DNA of 64,000 bases, from contig NZ_LIVT01000012.1 in NCBI RefSeq assembly GCF_001905905.1, forward strand, positions 1-64,000, given 5' to 3'. The notes beneath the pieces were generated by a model. It did not search any database. It worked only from the letters and a program-made list of their open reading frames with translations, and had not been told where the DNA came from. Of the stretch, positions 52,568 through 61,142 are shown piece by piece. Both the position numbers and the translations under genes were made by a program. Source of the stretch: Streptomyces sp. CB02366 (GTDB lineage: Bacteria > Actinomycetota > Actinomycetes > Streptomycetales > Streptomycetaceae). Each line of letters starts with the position of its first letter. The stretch's first letter is position 1.

Positions 52568-53257
52568 TCAGGCGCGACGGCCGTGCAGGAAGAGGTGCGG
52601 CTCGGGCGCGCCCGCCGGATGGTCCGGGGTGAACAGGGCGCTGTGCTCCCACTCCACGGCGATCCCCGCCCGCGCGACGAGGGCGGAGAACTCCTCCGCC
52701 CCGAAGCTGGAGACCCGGACCGGCTGCCCCATGAACACCGCGTCGACGCCCTCGACGTCCACCGGCACCGTCGCGACGACGAACAGACCGCCGGGCCGCA
52801 GCGACCGGACGAGCCGTTCCACCGACTCCCGCTGCTCGTGGCGCTCCATCTGGAGCAGCGAGAAGTACACGCAGACCGCGTCGAACTCACCCTCGGACAG
52901 GGAAAGATCGCGCATGTCCGCACACCGGAACTCGGCCTGCGGCACCTGCCGGGCCGCCAGCGCGGTCATCACCGGGGAGACGTCGACGCCCAGCACCCGG
53001 TGCCCCGCCTCCGCCAGGGTGTACGCCGTGGGCCGCCCCGTCCCGCTGCCCACGTCCAGCACCCGGCTCGCCGGGGCGAGATCCGCCAGCAGCCGCTCCA
53101 GCGATGCGCGGTGGGCGGCCGAACCGGCGAAAGCCCGCTCGTACTCCGCGCCCAGCGCGTCGAACACCGCCGCGGCCGCCGGGACGCGCCCCTCACCCGA
53201 AGTCCCCTGCCCCTCCCAGGACTTCCCGCTGCCACCGCTTACCTGGCTGTCACCCAT
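52568..53257 (-). CDS. class I SAM-dependent methyltransferase
   Basis: A 229-residue methyltransferase: VFDALGAEYERAFAG at the start, motif I RVLDVGSGTGRPTAYTLAEAG, acidic VLGVDVSPVM, then RCADMRDLSL, VCVYFSLLQM and LRPGGLFVVATVPVD. The substrate is unknown. The ATG at 53257 has GGAGGG about 9 bases upstream; the frame stays open to 53425. It is divergent from a small membrane protein gene. Confidence 0.85.
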   Translation of the reverse strand: MGDSQVSGGSGKSWEGQGTSGEGRVPAAAAVFDALGAEYERAFAGSAAHRASLERLLADLAPASRVLDVGSGTGRPTAYTLAEAGHRVLGVDVSPVMTALAARQVPQAEFRCADMRDLSLSEGEFDAVCVYFSLLQMERHEQRESVERLVRSLRPGGLFVVATVPVDVEGVDAVFMGQPVRVSSFGAEEFSALVARAGIAVEWEHSALFTPDHPAGAPEPHLFLHGRRA

Positions 53258-53409
53258 CGAGGCGATCCCTCCGTGCTCCGGCGACCCGGTCGGCGTCCGC
53301 GCGCCCGGCCGCTGTGAGCGTCCCCGTGCGCCCGCCTGAGTATGCCCCTCCCGGGCCCCTGAGTACGTTCCCCCATGCTCCGGCGCCCGGGGCGCGGTTC
53401 GATGCCCGT

Positions 53410-53679
53410 ATGACCTCCGAAGCACCGCGCCGCCCCACCGTCCAGCACGTCGCCACCGCCGGTTCCGTCCTGGCCGTCACGCTGCTCCCGCTCGTGGTCG
53501 GCGTCCTGCTGGCCAAGACCATGGCGGCGGACCCGATGACCTCGGTGAACGCGCTCCTCACCAACGGCGGCCACCGGCCCCGGGTGTCTCCGAAGGAGTG
53601 GCGCAGGTGCGGCGGTCACGCACTGCGGCGGCTGCGCGCCGCCGAACGGAGGCCCCTCCTCCGCACCGCCGGGCGCTGA
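53410..53679 (+). CDS. small single-pass membrane protein
   Basis: An 89-residue protein with one hydrophobic helix (VATAGSVLAVTLLPLVVGVLLAKTM, about 14-38) and a basic C-terminal tail rich in Arg (RRCGGHALRRLRAAERRPLLR). No family is recognised and the ribosome-binding site is weak. Codon bias supports translation. Confidence 0.5.
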   Translation: MTSEAPRRPTVQHVATAGSVLAVTLLPLVVGVLLAKTMAADPMTSVNALLTNGGHRPRVSPKEWRRCGGHALRRLRAAERRPLLRTAGR

Positions 53680-53736
53680 GCCGGCGCCGCGCCGCCGGAA
53701 GCCCGGCCGCACGGCGCCGGCTCGTGGACGCGCCGG

Positions 53737-55635
53737 TCAGGAGACCGGTTGGGCCGGCCGGTCGCCGTCCGGCGAAGGCCGCTCGAACTGGGTGCGGTAC
53801 AGCTCCGCGTACCTCCCGCCGGCCGCCAGCAGCTCGGTGTGGGCGCCGTCCTCGACGATCCGGCCCGCCTCCACGACCAGGATCCGGTCGGCCGCCCGGA
53901 CGGTCGAGAGCCGGTGGGCGATCACCAGTGCGGTCCGGCCCGCCAGCGCCTCGGCCAGCGCCTCCTGCACGGCCGCCTCCGAGGTGTTGTCCAGGTGCGC
54001 CGTCGCCTCGTCCAGGATCACGACCCGCTGCCGGGCCAGCAGCAGCCGCGCGATGGTGAGCCGCTGGCGCTCCCCGCCGGAGAGCCGGTAACCGCGCTCG
54101 CCGACCACCGTGTCGAGCCCGTCGGGCAGGGAGGCGATCAGGCCGTCGAGCCGGGAGCGGCGCAGCGCGTCCCAGACGTCGTCCTCGGAGGCGTCGGGCC
54201 GGGCGATCAGCAGGTTGGCGCGTACCGATTCATGGAAGAGGTGCCCGTCCTGGGTGACCATGCCGAGCGTGTCCCGGATCGATTCGGCGCTCAGGTCGCG
54301 CACGTCGACCCCGTTCAGCCGTACCGCTCCCGCGTCCGCGTCGTACAGCCGGGGCAGCAACTGCGCGATCGTCGATTTGCCCGCGCCGGACGATCCGACC
54401 AGCGCGACCGTCTGGCCGGGTTCGGCGCGGAAGGAGACCCGGTGCAGCACCTGCGTGCCGCCCCGGTCGTCGAGCGTGGCGACCTCCTCCAGCGAGGCGA
54501 GGGAGACCTTGTCGGCGGAGGGGTAGCCGAAGGACACCTCGTCGAACTCCACGGAGACCGGGCCGTCGGGCACCGGGCGGGCATCCGGCTTCTGCTCGAT
54601 CAGCGGCTTCAGGTCCAGGATCTCGAACACCCGCTCGAAGCTGACGAGCGCGCTCATCACCTCGACCCGCGCCCCGGCGAGGGCGGTGAGCGGGGCGTAC
54701 AGCCGGGTCAGCAGCAGCGCCAGCGCGACCACGGCCCCCGGCTCCAGGCTGCCGCGCAGGGCGTAGAAGCCGCCGAGCCCGTAGACCAGGGCCAGCGCCA
54801 GGGCGGAGACCAGGGTGAGGGCGGTGATGAACGCCGACTGGGCCATGGCCGTACGGACGCCGATGTCGCGCACCCGGCCGGCGCGGGCGGCGAACTCGGC
54901 CGACTCGTCGGCCGGGCGCCCGAACAGCTTGACGAGCGTCGCGCCGGGCGCGGAGAACCGCTCGGTCATCTGGGTGCCCATCGCCGCGTTGTGGTCGGCC
55001 GCCTCCCGCTGGAGCCCCGCCATCCGGGCTCCCATACGGCGGGCCGGCACGACGAACACCGGGAGCAGCACCAGGGCGAGCAGGGTGATCTGCCAGGAGA
55101 TCGTGATCATCACCGCGAGGGTCAGCAGCAGCGTGACGAGGTTGGAGACGACGCCGGAGAGCGTGTTGCTGAAGGCCCGCTGCGCGCCGATCACGTCGTT
55201 GTTGAGCCGGCTCACCAGGGCGCCCGTCCGGGTCCGGGTGAAGAAGGCGACCGGCATCTTCTGCACATGGTCGAAGACGGCGGTGCGCAGGTCCAGGATC
55301 AGCCCCTCGCCCAGCGTCGCCGACAGCCAGCGCACGAGCAGGCCGAGCCCGGCCTCCACGACGGCGATGAGCGCGATGAGGAGGGCGAGCCGGGTGACCG
55401 TGCCGGTGGCCTCGCCCTTCACGATCGCGTCGACGACCTTCCCGGCCAGCACCGGGGTGGCCACCGCGAGGAGCGCGGTCGCCACGCTCAGCAGGAGGAA
55501 GCGGTAGATCCGTCGCCGGTGCGGCCGGGCGAAGCGCAGGATGCGCCGCAACGCCTCCCGCGAGAACGGCCGACGGTCCTGCTGGGCGTTCATCGCGCTG
55601 TGCAGCGAATGCCACGCCGTGACTTCCATGTCCAT
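53737..55635 (-). CDS. ABC exporter half-transporter (MsbA/LmrA type)
   Basis: A 632-residue fusion of a six-helix membrane domain (about 40-340) and an ATPase domain: Walker A VGSSGAGKST, Q loop MVTQDGHLF, signature YRLSGGERQRLT, Walker B RVVILDEATAHLD and H loop VIAHRLSTV. An atypical linker insertion (SLASLEEVATLDDRGGT) precedes the ATPase domain. It would homodimerise and export lipids or drugs. ATG at 55635 with GGAG 6 bases upstream. It is controlled by a promoter with a built-in palindrome. Confidence 0.92.
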   Translation of the reverse strand: MDMEVTAWHSLHSAMNAQQDRRPFSREALRRILRFARPHRRRIYRFLLLSVATALLAVATPVLAGKVVDAIVKGEATGTVTRLALLIALIAVVEAGLGLLVRWLSATLGEGLILDLRTAVFDHVQKMPVAFFTRTRTGALVSRLNNDVIGAQRAFSNTLSGVVSNLVTLLLTLAVMITISWQITLLALVLLPVFVVPARRMGARMAGLQREAADHNAAMGTQMTERFSAPGATLVKLFGRPADESAEFAARAGRVRDIGVRTAMAQSAFITALTLVSALALALVYGLGGFYALRGSLEPGAVVALALLLTRLYAPLTALAGARVEVMSALVSFERVFEILDLKPLIEQKPDARPVPDGPVSVEFDEVSFGYPSADKVSLASLEEVATLDDRGGTQVLHRVSFRAEPGQTVALVGSSGAGKSTIAQLLPRLYDADAGAVRLNGVDVRDLSAESIRDTLGMVTQDGHLFHESVRANLLIARPDASEDDVWDALRRSRLDGLIASLPDGLDTVVGERGYRLSGGERQRLTIARLLLARQRVVILDEATAHLDNTSEAAVQEALAEALAGRTALVIAHRLSTVRAADRILVVEAGRIVEDGAHTELLAAGGRYAELYRTQFERPSPDGDRPAQPVS

Positions 55636-55720
55636 GGGACGCTCCGAATGGTGGCGGCCCCCGGTTCCCCCGACGGCCTGCGGACCCCGCGGGCCGTCGG
55701 GCCCCGGGTTCACCCGGAAC

Positions 55721-55749
55721 GTTAGAACCAAAAGTTTGGTTGAGGTCAA
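55721..55749 (-). promoter_or_regulatory. ABC exporter promoter with operator in its spacer
   Basis: Reading leftward, TTGACC (55749-55744) and TCTAAC (55726-55721) are 17 bp apart. AACCAAAAGTTTGGTT (55726-55741) is a perfect palindrome (7-bp arms, AG centre) that fills the spacer. A dimeric repressor bound here would block RNA polymerase directly. No regulator gene adjoins, so it must act in trans. Confidence 0.65.
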
Positions 55750-55822
55750 GACCGCCCCGGTCGGGTCGGCGGGCGCTTCCCGGCCGGTCGGAGCGGTGGC
55801 ACGGGGCTGGCATGATCGGGGG

Positions 55823-56539
55823 ATGAACGAGAGCATCATCGCCGCGTGCGACGGGGCGTCGAAGGGGAACCCGGGTCCGGCCGCCTGGGCGTGGGTCGTG
55901 GCGGACGCGCAGGGGAGCCCGGTGCGCTGGGAGGCGGGTCCGCTCGGCGTCGCGACGAACAACGTCGCCGAACTCACCGCTCTGGCCGAGCTGCTGGAGT
56001 CCGTCGAACCGGCGGTGCGCGTCGAGGTGCGGATGGACTCGCAGTACGCCATGAACGCGGTGACCAAGTGGCTGCCGGGCTGGAAGCGCAACGGGTGGAA
56101 GACCTCCGGCGGCAAGCCCGTCGCCAACCGCGAGCTGGTCACCCGCATCGACGCCCTGCTCGTCGACCGCTCGGTGACGTTCCGCTACGTGCCCGCCCAC
56201 CAGGTGGACGGCGATCCGCTCAACGCGATCGCGGACCAGGCGGCCGGCGAGGCGGCGATCGCCCAGCTTCCGGCCGGTACGGCGCACGGCGCGACGGTCC
56301 CGCCGGTGCCCGCGCCGGTACGGTCCGCCAAGGGGCGCGCGGCAGGCCCCGGGGGGTCGGGCGACAGCGCGAAGGGGAGGAGCGCCGGGGGCGCGTCCCG
56401 GGGCGGGCGGTCCACCGGCACGATCAAGGCCCGCTTCGCCGGGCGCTGCCACTGCGGTCGGCCGTACGCGGCCAAGGAGCCGATCGCGAAGAATCCGAAC
56501 GGCTGGGGCCACCCGGAGTGCCGTACCGCCTCCGCCTGA
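55823..56539 (+). CDS. RNase HI-type protein with zinc-ribbon-like tail
   Basis: A 238-residue protein. The RNase H domain (1-148) has all catalytic residues: D10 (CDGASKGNPG), E50 (NNVAELTAL), D72 (RMDSQYAM), H126 and D138 (PAHQVDGDPLNAIAD). A Gly/Ser/Ala/Lys-rich linker (about 150-200) leads to C209-H-C211 and H230-x2-C233, a possible zinc site. It should cut the RNA strand of RNA-DNA hybrids; the tail may bind nucleic acid. GGGGG lies just before the ATG. Confidence 0.87.
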   Translation: MNESIIAACDGASKGNPGPAAWAWVVADAQGSPVRWEAGPLGVATNNVAELTALAELLESVEPAVRVEVRMDSQYAMNAVTKWLPGWKRNGWKTSGGKPVANRELVTRIDALLVDRSVTFRYVPAHQVDGDPLNAIADQAAGEAAIAQLPAGTAHGATVPPVPAPVRSAKGRAAGPGGSGDSAKGRSAGGASRGGRSTGTIKARFAGRCHCGRPYAAKEPIAKNPNGWGHPECRTASA

Positions 56540-56683
56540 TCACGCGACCGCCGGGGGCGGACCGCGGCTGCGCCCGGGGGAGGCCGGGGCCGCTCGGAAA
56601 GCGGCGGGGCAGGGAAGGTCCGGGCGCCCCGGGAGGTCCGCAGGGGCCGGAGAGCCCCGGGCGCGGCGAAGACCCCGAAGACC

Positions 56684-57184
56684 TCAGAGATCGGCCCAGA
56701 CGAGCCGGCCCGTCAGCGCGGCCCGTGTGCCCCAGCGGGCCGCCAGCGCGTCGACGAGCAGGAGCCCCCGGCCGTCCTCGGTGAGGCGGTCGAGCGCGTC
56801 GTCGGCTTCGAGGTCGGCCGCCGCCGGGGCCTTCCCGACCGGCAGGCCGGCGGAGTCGGCCGGGGACGCCGGGGCCGGAATCCGGGCCCGGCCGCGGTTC
56901 CACACGCAGATGCGCACCCCCTCGGCGGAGCGCAGGAGGCGGCAGCGGATGCGCCGGGTGCTGGTGTGCCGCACGGCGTTGGCGACCAGTTCGGTCACTA
57001 TCAGAGCCGCCGCATCGACCCGGTCGGCTGGTTCCCCCCAGTCCCGCATGGCTTCCTGAACCCGGTGCCGGGCCTCGGGGACGCCCCCGGGAAGACGGGG
57101 AACCCACCAGCTGTGCGCCCCCGGGGCGTCTTGGGCGCTTCCGTCATCGGGAGCGCGTTCCGCGCAACTGCCTATTTCCGACAT
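56684..57184 (-). CDS. anti-sigma-like ATP-binding protein paired with an Scr1-type regulator
   Basis: A 166-residue HATPase_c protein: N box IVTELVANAVRHTST, G1 VWNRGRARIPAP, G2 TEDGRGLLLVDALAARWG, with an insertion of about 30 residues between them. In Streptomyces such proteins commonly stand divergent from HTH/DUF5753 regulators, as here. They may act as anti-sigma factors or kinases of STAS proteins. The ATG at 57184 follows a GAGAG sequence at 7 bases. Confidence 0.83.
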   Translation of the reverse strand: MSEIGSCAERAPDDGSAQDAPGAHSWWVPRLPGGVPEARHRVQEAMRDWGEPADRVDAAALIVTELVANAVRHTSTRRIRCRLLRSAEGVRICVWNRGRARIPAPASPADSAGLPVGKAPAAADLEADDALDRLTEDGRGLLLVDALAARWGTRAALTGRLVWADL

Positions 57185-57212
57185 GTATGCACTCTCGACG
57201 CAAAACGCATAC
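57185..57212. promoter_or_regulatory. inverted repeat in the divergent promoter region
   Basis: GTATGC (57185-57190) and GCATAC (57207-57212) are arms around 16 bases in the 87-base gap between the ATPase and HTH genes. The stretch is A/T-richer than its surroundings. Autoregulation by the HTH protein is possible but unproven. Confidence 0.35.
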
Positions 57213-57271
57213 TTTGCAAGCGACAGAGTGTGCAGTGCCCCGTCCCGGGGCCCGACGAAGAAGGTTTCCGC

Positions 57272-58105
57272 ATGCGAGCCCGGTCCGGCCCCACCGTGGA
57301 ACACCGCGTCCTCGCGGTCCGCCTCCGCCGGCTGCGCGAGCGCGCCGGGGTCAGCCTGCGCGCCGCCGCCGAGGCGCTGGACGCCCACCCCGCCACCGTC
57401 CGGCGCATCGAACGCGCCGAGACCGGACTCGACGCCCGGCAGGTCCGCGAACTGCTGCGCTGCTACGGCGTACCGCCCGCCGTGGCCGAGCCCATCATGA
57501 CCGGCCTCACCGCCGCGAACCTCCCCGGCTGGTGGCACCGGTGGCGGGACGAGATGGAGGGCTGGCAGCAGGAGACCATCGGCATGGAGTCCTCGGCCGG
57601 CCTCGTGCGCACCTGGCACCCGGCCCTGGTCCCCGAACTGCTGCGCACCCCCGCCTACGCTGCCGCCCTCTACCGCACCCAGTACCCGGACGACGGTCCC
57701 GCCCGCCGGGAGCGCCGCGTGGAACTGCTGGAGGAGCGCCGACGCCGCCTGGACGAGCGGGGGGCCGCCCTGTGGGCCCTGTTCCCCGCGGCGGCCCTCC
57801 ACACCCGGGTGGGCGACCGGGGGACCATGGACGGACAGCGGGCCGCCCTGGCCGAAGCGATGGAGGAACGGCACATCACCGTCCAGGTGGTACCGCTGGA
57901 TCATCCGCCGCACCCCCTGACCGGGGTGCCGCCCCTGCACATCCTGCGGGTGCCCGTGCCCGAGATCGGCGACCTGGCGGTGCTGGAGACGCCGGGCGTG
58001 CGGGTCGACCTCGTCGACGACCCCGACGCCGTCACGGCCCACCGCATCCGGCTGGACGCCGCCTGCGCCGCCGCCCCCGGCCCCGGAACCCCGCTGCCGC
58101 CATGA
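57272..58105 (+). CDS. Scr1-type HTH regulator with DUF5753 domain
   Basis: A 277-residue protein. N-terminal Xre-type helix-turn-helix (LAVRLRRLRERAGVSLRAAAEALDAHPATVRRIERAE, about 12-48), then a DUF5753 ligand-type domain (IGMESSAGLVRTWHPALVPELLRTPAYAAAL, MEERHITVQVVPLDHPPHPLTGVPPLHIL). This is the large Streptomyces family of BldB/WhiJ-type developmental regulators, usually paired with small effectors or HATPases. AAGG lies 8 bases before the ATG. Confidence 0.88.
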   Translation: MRARSGPTVEHRVLAVRLRRLRERAGVSLRAAAEALDAHPATVRRIERAETGLDARQVRELLRCYGVPPAVAEPIMTGLTAANLPGWWHRWRDEMEGWQQETIGMESSAGLVRTWHPALVPELLRTPAYAAALYRTQYPDDGPARRERRVELLEERRRRLDERGAALWALFPAAALHTRVGDRGTMDGQRAALAEAMEERHITVQVVPLDHPPHPLTGVPPLHILRVPVPEIGDLAVLETPGVRVDLVDDPDAVTAHRIRLDAACAAAPGPGTPLPP

Positions 58106-58193
58106 GCCGGGACGGAGCCCGCCCGCCCCGCCGCACGCGGTCCGTCCCGGCCGTCGGGATGCGGACCCTCCCGGTTCCGTCCAGCGTGGGGGA

Positions 58194-59306
58194 GTGGTGC
58201 AGCCGAGCAGAGCCAAGTGGATCCCGTCGGGGATCATCGTGCTGGGCGTCGTCCTGGACCTGGTGACACCGGAAGGGGTCACCTCCGCCCCCCTCCTGGT
58301 GGCCGCCCCCGTCGCCGCCGCGCCCCTGCTCGCTCCGCGCGGCATCATCGCGATCGGCGCGCTCGCCATGGCCGCCCACGCGTTCCTCGCCTGGTTCGAC
58401 GGCGCCTTCGGCTGGCAACGCGATGTCGTCGACCAGCTCACCCTTCTGGCCGTAACGGTGCTGGCCGTCCTGATCAACCGCGCCCTGGAAGGGCGGGACG
58501 CCCGGACCCGGCGGGCCCGGCAGATCGCCGCCGTGGCCCAGAGCGCGGTCCTGCCCCGGCCCCCCTCGCGCATCGGTGAACTGCGGATCGCCGCCCGGTA
58601 CGTGCCCGCCGAGGACGAGGCCGTGATCGGCGGCGACCTCTACGTCGTCCAGGACACTCCGCACGGGGTCCGCGTGATGGTCGGGGACGTACGCGGCAAG
58701 GGCCTGGGCGCGGTGAGCGCGGTCTGCGCGGACCTGGGGGCGTTCCGGTACGCGGCGGACGAGGCGGAGGACCTGCCCGCACTGGTGGCCGCACTGGAGC
58801 GGGCGCTGCTGCGCGAGGGAGCCCGGCGCGGCGGCCAGGAGCAGGAGGAGGGGTTCACCACCGCGCTGATCGCCGAGTTCGCCGACGGCCTGGACACCGT
58901 TCGGGTGGTCAACCGGGGGCACCCGCCCCCGGTGCTGCTGGACGCCGAGGGGCGGGCGACCCCCCTCGGCCCCTCCGAGGAGTCGCCCCCGCTCGGCATG
59001 GGCGCTCTCGGGGCCTGGTCGTCGCCGGTGGACACGTTCCCCTTCCCGCCCGGGGCCACCCTCGTCTGCTACACGGACGGGGTCACCGAGGCCCGCGACG
59101 AGTCCGGGGTCTTCTACGACGCGGTCGTCCGGCTGCCGTTGCTCGTCCGGCACCGTGCCCCGGCCACCCCGGCGCGGATCCTCCACCTGCTGATCGAGGA
59201 CGTCGGACGCCACACCGGCGGCCGGGTCCAGGACGACCAGGCGCTCCTCGCCCTGCACCGCCCGGCACGGAGCGACCGGCCCTCCGGGTCGACGGCGTAC
59301 GGATGA
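58194..59306 (+). CDS. membrane PP2C/SpoIIE-type phosphatase
   Basis: A 370-residue protein. Three or four membrane helices (about 9-90) are followed by a PPM/SpoIIE phosphatase domain: ARQIAAVAQSAVLPRPPSRIGELRIAARYVPA, the metal motif VIGGDLYVV, VMVGDVRGKGLGA, VNRGHPPPVLLD and VCYTDGVTEARD. It dephosphorylates phosphoserine in STAS anti-anti-sigma proteins, the counterpart of RsbW-like kinases such as the nearby ATPases. GTG start in a G-rich context (58194 or 58197). Confidence 0.87.
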   Translation: MVQPSRAKWIPSGIIVLGVVLDLVTPEGVTSAPLLVAAPVAAAPLLAPRGIIAIGALAMAAHAFLAWFDGAFGWQRDVVDQLTLLAVTVLAVLINRALEGRDARTRRARQIAAVAQSAVLPRPPSRIGELRIAARYVPAEDEAVIGGDLYVVQDTPHGVRVMVGDVRGKGLGAVSAVCADLGAFRYAADEAEDLPALVAALERALLREGARRGGQEQEEGFTTALIAEFADGLDTVRVVNRGHPPPVLLDAEGRATPLGPSEESPPLGMGALGAWSSPVDTFPFPPGATLVCYTDGVTEARDESGVFYDAVVRLPLLVRHRAPATPARILHLLIEDVGRHTGGRVQDDQALLALHRPARSDRPSGSTAYG

Positions 59307-59541
59307 CGGAGGGCCCGGCCTTTCGCACCGGGGCCCCGCCCGGGGCCGGGCGGTGCGGCACAGGGCACGGCCGACCGGAGCATCCCCGGCCGCCCGGCCG
59401 GGGTCATGGAGGCGCAAAGAATCTCCGCCGTCCTACGACCCGTACGCCGCTTCGTGTTTGAGGGGCCGCTCGTCGGTCACCCGCACGGAAGACGCATACG
59501 GCGACTGACTTACCACATATCGACATCGGGAGTGAGCGGAG

Positions 59542-59817
59542 ATGAGCAGCATGGAGAACTGGCGCATGCACGCCGCCTGCCGCGAGGAGGACCCGGACCT
59601 GTTCTTCCCCATCGGGAGCACGGGCCCGGCCCTCGTCCAGACCGAGGAGGCCAAGGCCGTCTGCCGGACCTGCCCCGTCCAGGCCGCCTGCCTGGAATGG
59701 GCCCTGGAGAACGGACAGGACTCCGGCGTCTGGGGCGGTCTGTCCGAGAACGAACGGCGCGCCCTGAAGCGCCGCAACCGCCGCCGGGCGGAGGCCCGGG
59801 GAGGCGGCGCGGCCTGA
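59542..59817 (+). CDS. WhiB family iron-sulfur regulator (WhiB1/WblE-like)
   Basis: A 91-residue WhiB protein. C13, C41, C44 and C50 bind a [4Fe-4S] cluster (HAACREEDPDLFFP, CRTCPVQAAC). QDSGVWGGLSENERRALKRR holds the turn and basic tail. The order of motifs is closest to WhiB1/WblE, which binds the principal sigma factor and responds to nitric oxide. GGGAG lies about 9 bases before the ATG. It stands alone between the phosphatase and a DUF1232 gene. Confidence 0.92.
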   Translation: MSSMENWRMHAACREEDPDLFFPIGSTGPALVQTEEAKAVCRTCPVQAACLEWALENGQDSGVWGGLSENERRALKRRNRRRAEARGGGAA

Positions 59818-59934
59818 TCCCCCTCCGCAGGGCATCCCCCCGCGGGGCGGGCGGGGCGCCCGGCTCGGAGCCCGGAGCGGGGACATCACCGCCACGGGTT
59901 CTTCATCCGGGAACCAGTGGGTAGACGATGAGCC

Positions 59935-60267
59935 ATGGACTCCACCGTTTGGCTCGGTCTCGCCGCCGTGGCCGCGCTGCTCATGCTGGCCGTGGCCGTC
60001 GTCCTCCTCGTGCGGGTCTTCAGAGCCCGGAAGCTGCTGGTCGAGGCCGGAATCCCGCTGCGCAGCAAGGCCCTGGTCTGGGCGGCCGTTCTTTACACCG
60101 TGTCGCCGATCGACCTCCTGCCCGATCCGGTCTACCTCGACGACATCGGCTTTCTGCTCGTCGCCCTGCGCTCGCTGCACGCGGCCGCCTCGGCTGCGGG
60201 ACTGCGTCAAGGCGCGGGCGACCGGGCGAAGACGTCGGCGGAAAGCCGCCCGGACGCGGTGTTCTAA
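59935..60267 (+). CDS. DUF1232 (YkvA-like) membrane protein
   Basis: A 110-residue protein with an N-terminal membrane helix (WLGLAAVAALLMLAVAVVLLVRVF) and a DUF1232 core (KALVWAAVLYTVSPIDLLPDPVYLDDIGFLLVALRSLH), where SPIDLLPD is the family hallmark. The function is unknown. Confidence 0.88.
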   Translation: MDSTVWLGLAAVAALLMLAVAVVLLVRVFRARKLLVEAGIPLRSKALVWAAVLYTVSPIDLLPDPVYLDDIGFLLVALRSLHAAASAAGLRQGAGDRAKTSAESRPDAVF

Positions 60268-60497
60268 AGCGCTCGTACCACCGCGGCAGCGCTCGTACCG
60301 GCTTCCGGCCCGACCGGTCCCACCGGTCCGTCCTCCGGCCTCCGAGGCCGGGTCGTTCTCCGGCAGCGGGAACGGGGTTTCGTCCCCAGCCCCGTGGCCG
60401 GATGCCGCCCTCCGGCCGCGGGGACCGCTCCGTTCCGCCGGGGAGGCCGTCGCCGACTTCCCCGGCGCCCCCGACGGACGACACCGGGCGAGTACCC

Positions 60498-60546
60498 GCG
60501 CGGGAAGGCCCCCGGCAGCCGCCGTGCTCCGGGGGCCTTCCCGCGC
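60498..60546. terminator. 18-bp perfect hairpin
   Basis: 60498-60515 pairs perfectly with 60529-60546 (loop 13 bases). It is symmetrical enough to stop transcription from both sides of this convergent gap. Confidence 0.65.
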
Positions 60547-60639
60547 GCCCGGCCGCATCCGCCCGGCCCTCCTCCTCCCCGCGTCCTCCGGTTCCCGCGT
60601 CCTCCGGCGGGGCGGCGTCCGCCGGCCGCCGCGACGGAA

Positions 60640-60703
60640 GCGCCCCCGGACCTCCGTACCCGGCCCCCGGGGCGGCGGGGGCAGGGCGGAGGTCCGGGGG
60701 CGC
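60640..60703 (-). terminator. 17-bp perfect hairpin after the minus-strand ATPase gene
   Basis: 60640-60656 pairs perfectly with 60687-60703 around a 30-base G/C-rich loop, 22 bases beyond the ATPase stop at 60726. Confidence 0.65.
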
Positions 60704-60725
60704 GGGGTCCCTGGGCGGCGCGGCC

Positions 60726-61142
60726 TCAGCGGGCCACGGTCGCCAGGATGACCTTCCCCCCGCCGACCGTTTCGCGGATCCGCACCTCCTGCGCCAGCCG
60801 CTGGACCATCGGCCAGCCGAACCCACCGGTGCGCCCGGTCAGGTCGGGCGTGCGGTTCCGGGGGCGCGCCGGGCTCGGGTCGGTGACCCGGACATGGACA
60901 CCCCTGCGGTCGGCGGTCAGCCACAGGGCGGTGACGGCGCCCGCGTGCCGGACGGCGTTGGTGACCAGCTCCGAGACGAGGAGCAGGAGGTTCTGCACCA
61001 TGTGGGTGGTCGGCGCCGGATGCAGGCGGGCGACGAACGCGCTGACCGCGTCCCGTGCGTCGGCGGCCATCTCCGGGCGGCAGACGAAATCGGTACGGGT
61101 CTCACCGTCCGGTGACATGGTCATGAGCATGCGGTCGTTCAT
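60726..61142 (-). CDS. anti-sigma-like ATP-binding protein (RsbW type)
   Basis: A 138-residue HATPase_c protein: N box LLVSELVTNAVRHAG, G1 VRVTDPSPARPRN, G2 RTGGFGWPMVQRLAQE. It is a compact, single-domain member, the third such protein in the window. The ATG at 61142 follows GGGG by 8 bases; a GTG at 61151 is possible. It is divergent from the AraC-type gene. Confidence 0.85.
   Translation of the reverse strand: MNDRMLMTMSPDGETRTDFVCRPEMAADARDAVSAFVARLHPAPTTHMVQNLLLLVSELVTNAVRHAGAVTALWLTADRRGVHVRVTDPSPARPRNRTPDLTGRTGGFGWPMVQRLAQEVRIRETVGGGKVILATVAR

Larger units (their letters stand above)
60268..60725. other. gene-free region between convergent genes
   Basis: No frame looks coding. It contains a 12-base direct repeat AGCGCTCGTACC (60268-60279 and 60288-60299), two very long perfect hairpins annotated separately, and G/C-rich sequence. 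Confidence 0.5.

Noticed and set aside
60268-60299. 12-bp direct repeat AGCGCTCGTACC, 20 bp apart
   Set aside because: It is short, lies after a stop codon in a convergent gap, and has no associated promoter or gene; probably chance or terminator debris.
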